Shown one piece after another: positions 60,834-64,000 of a stretch of DNA of 64,000 nt. Where the stretch lies: contig NZ_CP062159.1 in the NCBI RefSeq assembly GCF_014844035.1, positions 3,906,001 through 3,970,000 of the forward strand. Direction: 5' to 3'. The stretch is from Flavobacterium sp. MDT1-60 (lineage in GTDB: Bacteria > Bacteroidota > Bacteroidia > Flavobacteriales > Flavobacteriaceae). Positions within the stretch are counted from its first letter, which is position 1. The number at the start of each line of letters is the position of its first letter. Under the pieces are notes generated by a model that saw only the letters and a program-made list of their open reading frames with translations, was not told the DNA's origin and did no database searches. The position numbers were made by a program, and so were the translations under genes.

Positions 60834-63656
60834 CTACTTAACTTCTAAAACTCCTGATTTTAATCCTTTCCCTGAAGCAGTTAAAATAACTTCTTTCGAT
60901 TTTTCTTCTTTTTGAACGATGATTTGTGCATATCCGTTAAAGAGTTTTCTCTTCCAGGGTTCTGCCGGAGTTACTATCTGAATAATTCCGGGATCGGTAT
61001 TCATTACATCCCAGTCTTTTATTTTTTGCAAAGGCGTTGTTACAATATAAATTGTATTTTTTCCTTGTTTTAAAATAGCTTTATTTAAAATGTATTTTTG
61101 AGCATCTGCTGCACTTGGTTCAACTTTATTTCCGTTTACAAAAACTACGTTTTCTTTTCCTATTTTCTTATAGAAGAATGTTACCATATTAGAATCCGGG
61201 TTATTTTTCAACTCAAATTCTCCTCTATAGACATAGGCCGGAGCTTGATTTTTATAATCCCTGTCTTTAAAAGCCTCACTCCAATCCGTATCAGAATCAT
61301 CCTTAATTTTATCTGGAAAATCAGCTGAAGCTAATTTCTTCTCCTTAAAATTATTTATAGCAACAAGATCAATGTTATCAATAAATTTATCACTCTCTAA
61401 TGATGTTGGGTTTCCATTTCCTACTCCGAGAATTTTTCCGCCTTTAATTGAAAACGTGATTTCGTCGTTGGCAGTTGGGACGTGTAAACCATTTTTATCA
61501 GTCAATTCGGCCGTTACAACCACAATACTTGAATTGGAAAGATTTTCTTTATCAACAGAAAGTTTTATTTTTTCCGGATTTCCTGTTGTTTTTTGAATTT
61601 CTGTCAACACCTTTTTTCCATTTTTAAAACCGACTGCTTCCAAAGTTCCGGGTTCATATTTTACTTTCCATTCTAAGTGACCATTTTGCTCCATTTTCTT
61701 TTTTCCGAGACTCTTTTTATTGAGAAAAAATTCTACCTCATCACAATTTGAATAAGCCCAAACGTCTATTTCTTTTCCTTCCATTCCACTCCAGTTCCAA
61801 TGTGGCAGAATATGTAAAACAGGTTCATTTCCCCACCAGGATTTCAAATAAAACACATTATCTTTTGGGAAACCGCAAACATCCATCATTCCAAAATAAG
61901 ACGTCACCGATGGCCACCCATAAGGTGTTGGTTCTCCGCGATAATCAAAACCTGTCCAAAAAAATACTCCGGCCAAATAGGGTCTTTCGGCATAAAATTT
62001 CCATCCTTCTTCGATGCTGTAAAATGTTGGACGTGGCTTTTTATCGTAAGCACTTTGGTAATGTTTGGCATCATCTGTAAAATAAATACCTCGCGTAGCA
62101 AAAGTTGAACCTTCCTCCGTTCCCATCCCAGGCTGATTTTTAAACTGATTTCGGTGTGCATCAATATCGCCGTTTCCTAAATAATTATAACCCATAATTT
62201 CCACAACAGAAGATATTCCGCTTTTAAAACCACTGCTTATTCCAACTGTTACTGGCCTTGTAGTATCGATACTTTTCGCAAATCCCTGCATTACATTAGT
62301 AACACGTTCACCAACGATATTACCTTCAATGTTCCATTCTTCATTTCCAACCGACCAGCAAAAAATACTAGGATGATTACGGTCGCGCTCAATCATTCGC
62401 TTTAAATCATTCAAATGATAATCGTTAATTCCCATTAAACGGGTCTCATCAATCACGAGCATTCCCAATTCATCACAGGCTTTAAGTAGTTCCGGAGTTG
62501 GCGGATGGTGCGAACAGCGATAGGCATTGGAGCCCATTTCTTTGAGCTTTTTGATTCGGTAATACTGTAATTCATCCGGCAAAGCGGTTCCAATTCCGGC
62601 ATGATCCTGATGATTATTGGTTCCTTTTAGTTTAACCGATTTTCCATTCAGAAAAAAACCTTTTTCAGCATCAAACTTCATTGTTCTGATTCCAAAAGGC
62701 GTTTCATAACGATCAATTATTTTTCCATTTTGCTTAATTTGAGTTTCTAAATGGTATAAATTCGGATTCTCAATATCCCATAACAATGGATTTTTTACAT
62801 TTAATTTTGAAGTAAAATTTGCCTTTTTGTAAAATTCAGGAGCCGGAACATTTTCAGAAACAGAAGTAATTTGTTTTCTTCCAGTATCCAATATAGTCTG
62901 AATAATTTCAATTGAACCTTTATCATTTCCTTTATTTTCAATAGTAACTTCAGCCGTAATTTCAGCATTATCATTTTTGATTTCCGAAATAACATAAGTA
63001 CCATTTGTCACCACATGAATCGGATTTGTTTTTTGCAGATATACATGTCTGTAAATTCCGGCACCTTCATAAAACCAGCCTTCTTCCATTGAAGCATCGA
63101 CCCGAACGACAATTGTATTTTCTCCGCCATAATTCACATAAGCTGAAACATCATATTCAAATCCATTATAACCACTTTCTTCTGTTCCGAGGAAATAGCC
63201 GTTAAAAAACACTTTTGAATTTCTAAAAACGCCATCAAACTTTAAAGAAATAATTTGGCCTTTATCGCTTTCGGGAATATTGATTTTTTTTCGGTACCAA
63301 CCGATACTTTTTTCAGGAAAACCTTTTCCGGCCATTTTAAATCCATGACTGTAACTTGCTTTTTTGCTGAAGGATTGTTCAACAACCCAATCATGAGGCA
63401 AATCCAATTTTCGCCAGGCACGGTCATCAAAACCTGACGCTGCCGGTCCATCGCCAAATCCGGTTTTTGTCAAATAAGAGAAATAACCTTCGGCATGCCC
63501 AAAATCTTTTTGAGTATCATACAAATGGCCAAATGAAAAACGCCAATCTTTATCAATTAAAATCAATTCTCTATCTGATTTATTTTGTGCCGAAGTACAA
63601 AACGAAATCAAAAAAATAAAACAGGATAGTATTTCCTTCTGAAAAATAGTTTTCAT
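60834..63656 (-). CDS. Glycoside hydrolase family 2 (beta-galactosidase-type)
   Basis: 940 residues. Signal peptide (1-23, cleavage near TSAQ), GH2 sugar-binding domain (about 35-215, LPHDWVVEQSF), immunoglobulin-like domain, TIM barrel (about 330-620) with the acid/base Glu in CWSVGNEEWN and the nucleophile candidate Glu in FYSIEEGWK, then two further beta domains (DUF4982-like and Big-type, about 640-800) and a C-terminal galactose-binding-like module with LKNNPDSNMVTFFYKK. The length and extra domains fit exported GH2 enzymes used in glycan breakdown by Bacteroidota. It should act on beta-galactosides or related plant glycans in the periplasm. No SusC/D pair lies beside it. Confidence 0.93.
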   Translation of the reverse strand: MKTIFQKEILSCFIFLISFCTSAQNKSDRELILIDKDWRFSFGHLYDTQKDFGHAEGYFSYLTKTGFGDGPAASGFDDRAWRKLDLPHDWVVEQSFSKKASYSHGFKMAGKGFPEKSIGWYRKKINIPESDKGQIISLKFDGVFRNSKVFFNGYFLGTEESGYNGFEYDVSAYVNYGGENTIVVRVDASMEEGWFYEGAGIYRHVYLQKTNPIHVVTNGTYVISEIKNDNAEITAEVTIENKGNDKGSIEIIQTILDTGRKQITSVSENVPAPEFYKKANFTSKLNVKNPLLWDIENPNLYHLETQIKQNGKIIDRYETPFGIRTMKFDAEKGFFLNGKSVKLKGTNNHQDHAGIGTALPDELQYYRIKKLKEMGSNAYRCSHHPPTPELLKACDELGMLVIDETRLMGINDYHLNDLKRMIERDRNHPSIFCWSVGNEEWNIEGNIVGERVTNVMQGFAKSIDTTRPVTVGISSGFKSGISSVVEIMGYNYLGNGDIDAHRNQFKNQPGMGTEEGSTFATRGIYFTDDAKHYQSAYDKKPRPTFYSIEEGWKFYAERPYLAGVFFWTGFDYRGEPTPYGWPSVTSYFGMMDVCGFPKDNVFYLKSWWGNEPVLHILPHWNWSGMEGKEIDVWAYSNCDEVEFFLNKKSLGKKKMEQNGHLEWKVKYEPGTLEAVGFKNGKKVLTEIQKTTGNPEKIKLSVDKENLSNSSIVVVTAELTDKNGLHVPTANDEITFSIKGGKILGVGNGNPTSLESDKFIDNIDLVAINNFKEKKLASADFPDKIKDDSDTDWSEAFKDRDYKNQAPAYVYRGEFELKNNPDSNMVTFFYKKIGKENVVFVNGNKVEPSAADAQKYILNKAILKQGKNTIYIVTTPLQKIKDWDVMNTDPGIIQIVTPAEPWKRKLFNGYAQIIVQKEEKSKEVILTASGKGLKSGVLEVK

Positions 63657-63878
63657 GAATAATGTGGTTTACAGAAATGGTTAGCAAATAGCTATAAAAT
63701 TAAAGTTTAAAAGCGTGATAAATTAATAGTATTTTGTCAAAAGATGATCTTTATGTCAAACAATAATAACTAAAAATTAGACGTTAAAAATTTAGAATCA
63801 TTCTATCAGCGGTTCTGGAACAAATCTTGTTCTTTTAATGTAATTTTATATTAAAATCAACAAAAACCAAATTTAATC

Positions 63879-64000
63879 ATGAGTGTTATAAAAGACGAAA
63901 ATACGCTTCTTAGCACCATTAAGCGTATTGATGAAAAAATAGATAAATTAAATGATCAAAAAATAATTGCCTTTTTTGACCACCTTGGATTAACCGAAAG
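63879..64000 (+). CDS. Start of a gene cut by the right window edge
   Basis: ATG at 63879 opens a frame of 40 codons up to the edge: MSVIKDENTLLSTIKRIDEK then IDKLNDQKIIAFFDHLGLTE. The visible part is helical and charged, with a coiled-coil-like IDEKIDKL heptad. No family could be assigned from 40 residues. It is divergent from the GH2 gene with a 222-bp space. Confidence 0.6.
   Translation, partial: MSVIKDENTLLSTIKRIDEKIDKLNDQKIIAFFDHLGLTE

Overview
The window is about 64 kb of low-GC chromosomal DNA from a member of the Bacteroidota, most likely Flavobacterium or a close relative. The evidence is the AT-rich coding style, the promoter elements of the Bacteroidota type (TTTG or TTG, then TAnnTTTG), the LytS/LytTR pair, the CarboxypepD_reg-type TonB receptor, small families common in Flavobacteriia (DUF6660, DUF1634, DUF3861) and intergenic spaces full of short dispersed repeats. 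No rRNA, tRNA, CRISPR array, prophage or replication origin was seen. This is ordinary accessory chromosome rather than a mobile island; the only transposase-like gene is a RAYT (REP-associated tyrosine transposase).

Layout. 1-3466: a LacI-type regulator next to a predicted operator/promoter for a leftward gene cut by the window edge, and a CPA1 Na+/H+ antiporter. 3718-6609: a large MscS channel and a small secreted protein. 6940-14744: an adaptor/HAE1-RND/outer-membrane-factor multidrug efflux operon, divergent from a LytS-type histidine kinase and its LytTR regulator. 15001-19929: DUF3861, two thioredoxin-fold proteins, a RAYT flanked by palindromic REP-like units, a TauE/SafE-DUF1634 pair and a luciferase-like monooxygenase. 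20077-26920: a siderophore-type TonB receptor with a promoter and Fur-like box, a thiolase, an azoreductase divergent from its HxlR-type regulator, DUF1810 and a VOC protein.

27025-35651 is a heavy-metal resistance block on the minus strand: DUF6660, CzcA-type RND pump, CzcC-type outer membrane factor, CzcB-type adaptor and a Zn/Cd-type P1B ATPase. Together these should move divalent metal from cytoplasm to periplasm (ATPase) and out of the cell (RND system). 35970-37875 holds two outer-membrane beta-barrel candidates. 37872-44531 is a signalling cluster: response-regulator/kinase fusion, triple-receiver hybrid kinase with CHASE3 and GAF domains, stand-alone receiver, CheR and CheB, with no chemoreceptor nearby.

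44843-57139 is rich in families often linked to stress, DNA repair and desiccation: YghA-like SDR, SemiSWEET, stand-alone receiver, PPOX-type stress protein, DUF72, Nei-type glycosylase, YciF-like DUF892, a very acidic protein, a frameshifted DUF5661 gene, a 53-residue DUF1328 protein, topoisomerase IB, a Rho_N-like protein and DUF4142. 57305-63656 has a zinc alcohol dehydrogenase, two paralogous cupins beside an AraC regulator, and a GH2 beta-galactosidase-type enzyme; an unidentified gene is cut by the right edge.

The most unusual signals are repeat-derived. Two neighbouring metal-efflux genes (czcC and czcB) have signal-peptide coding regions that match dispersed intergenic repeats. A 130-bp MITE-like inverted repeat lies beside them. 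REP-like palindromes with one arm pattern (xxxCC-N3-GGxxx) surround the RAYT and recur 2 kb away. There are two decayed genes (a kinase remnant and the frameshifted DUF5661 gene), and the CheB/CheR pair sits in an operon with kinases and no chemoreceptor.
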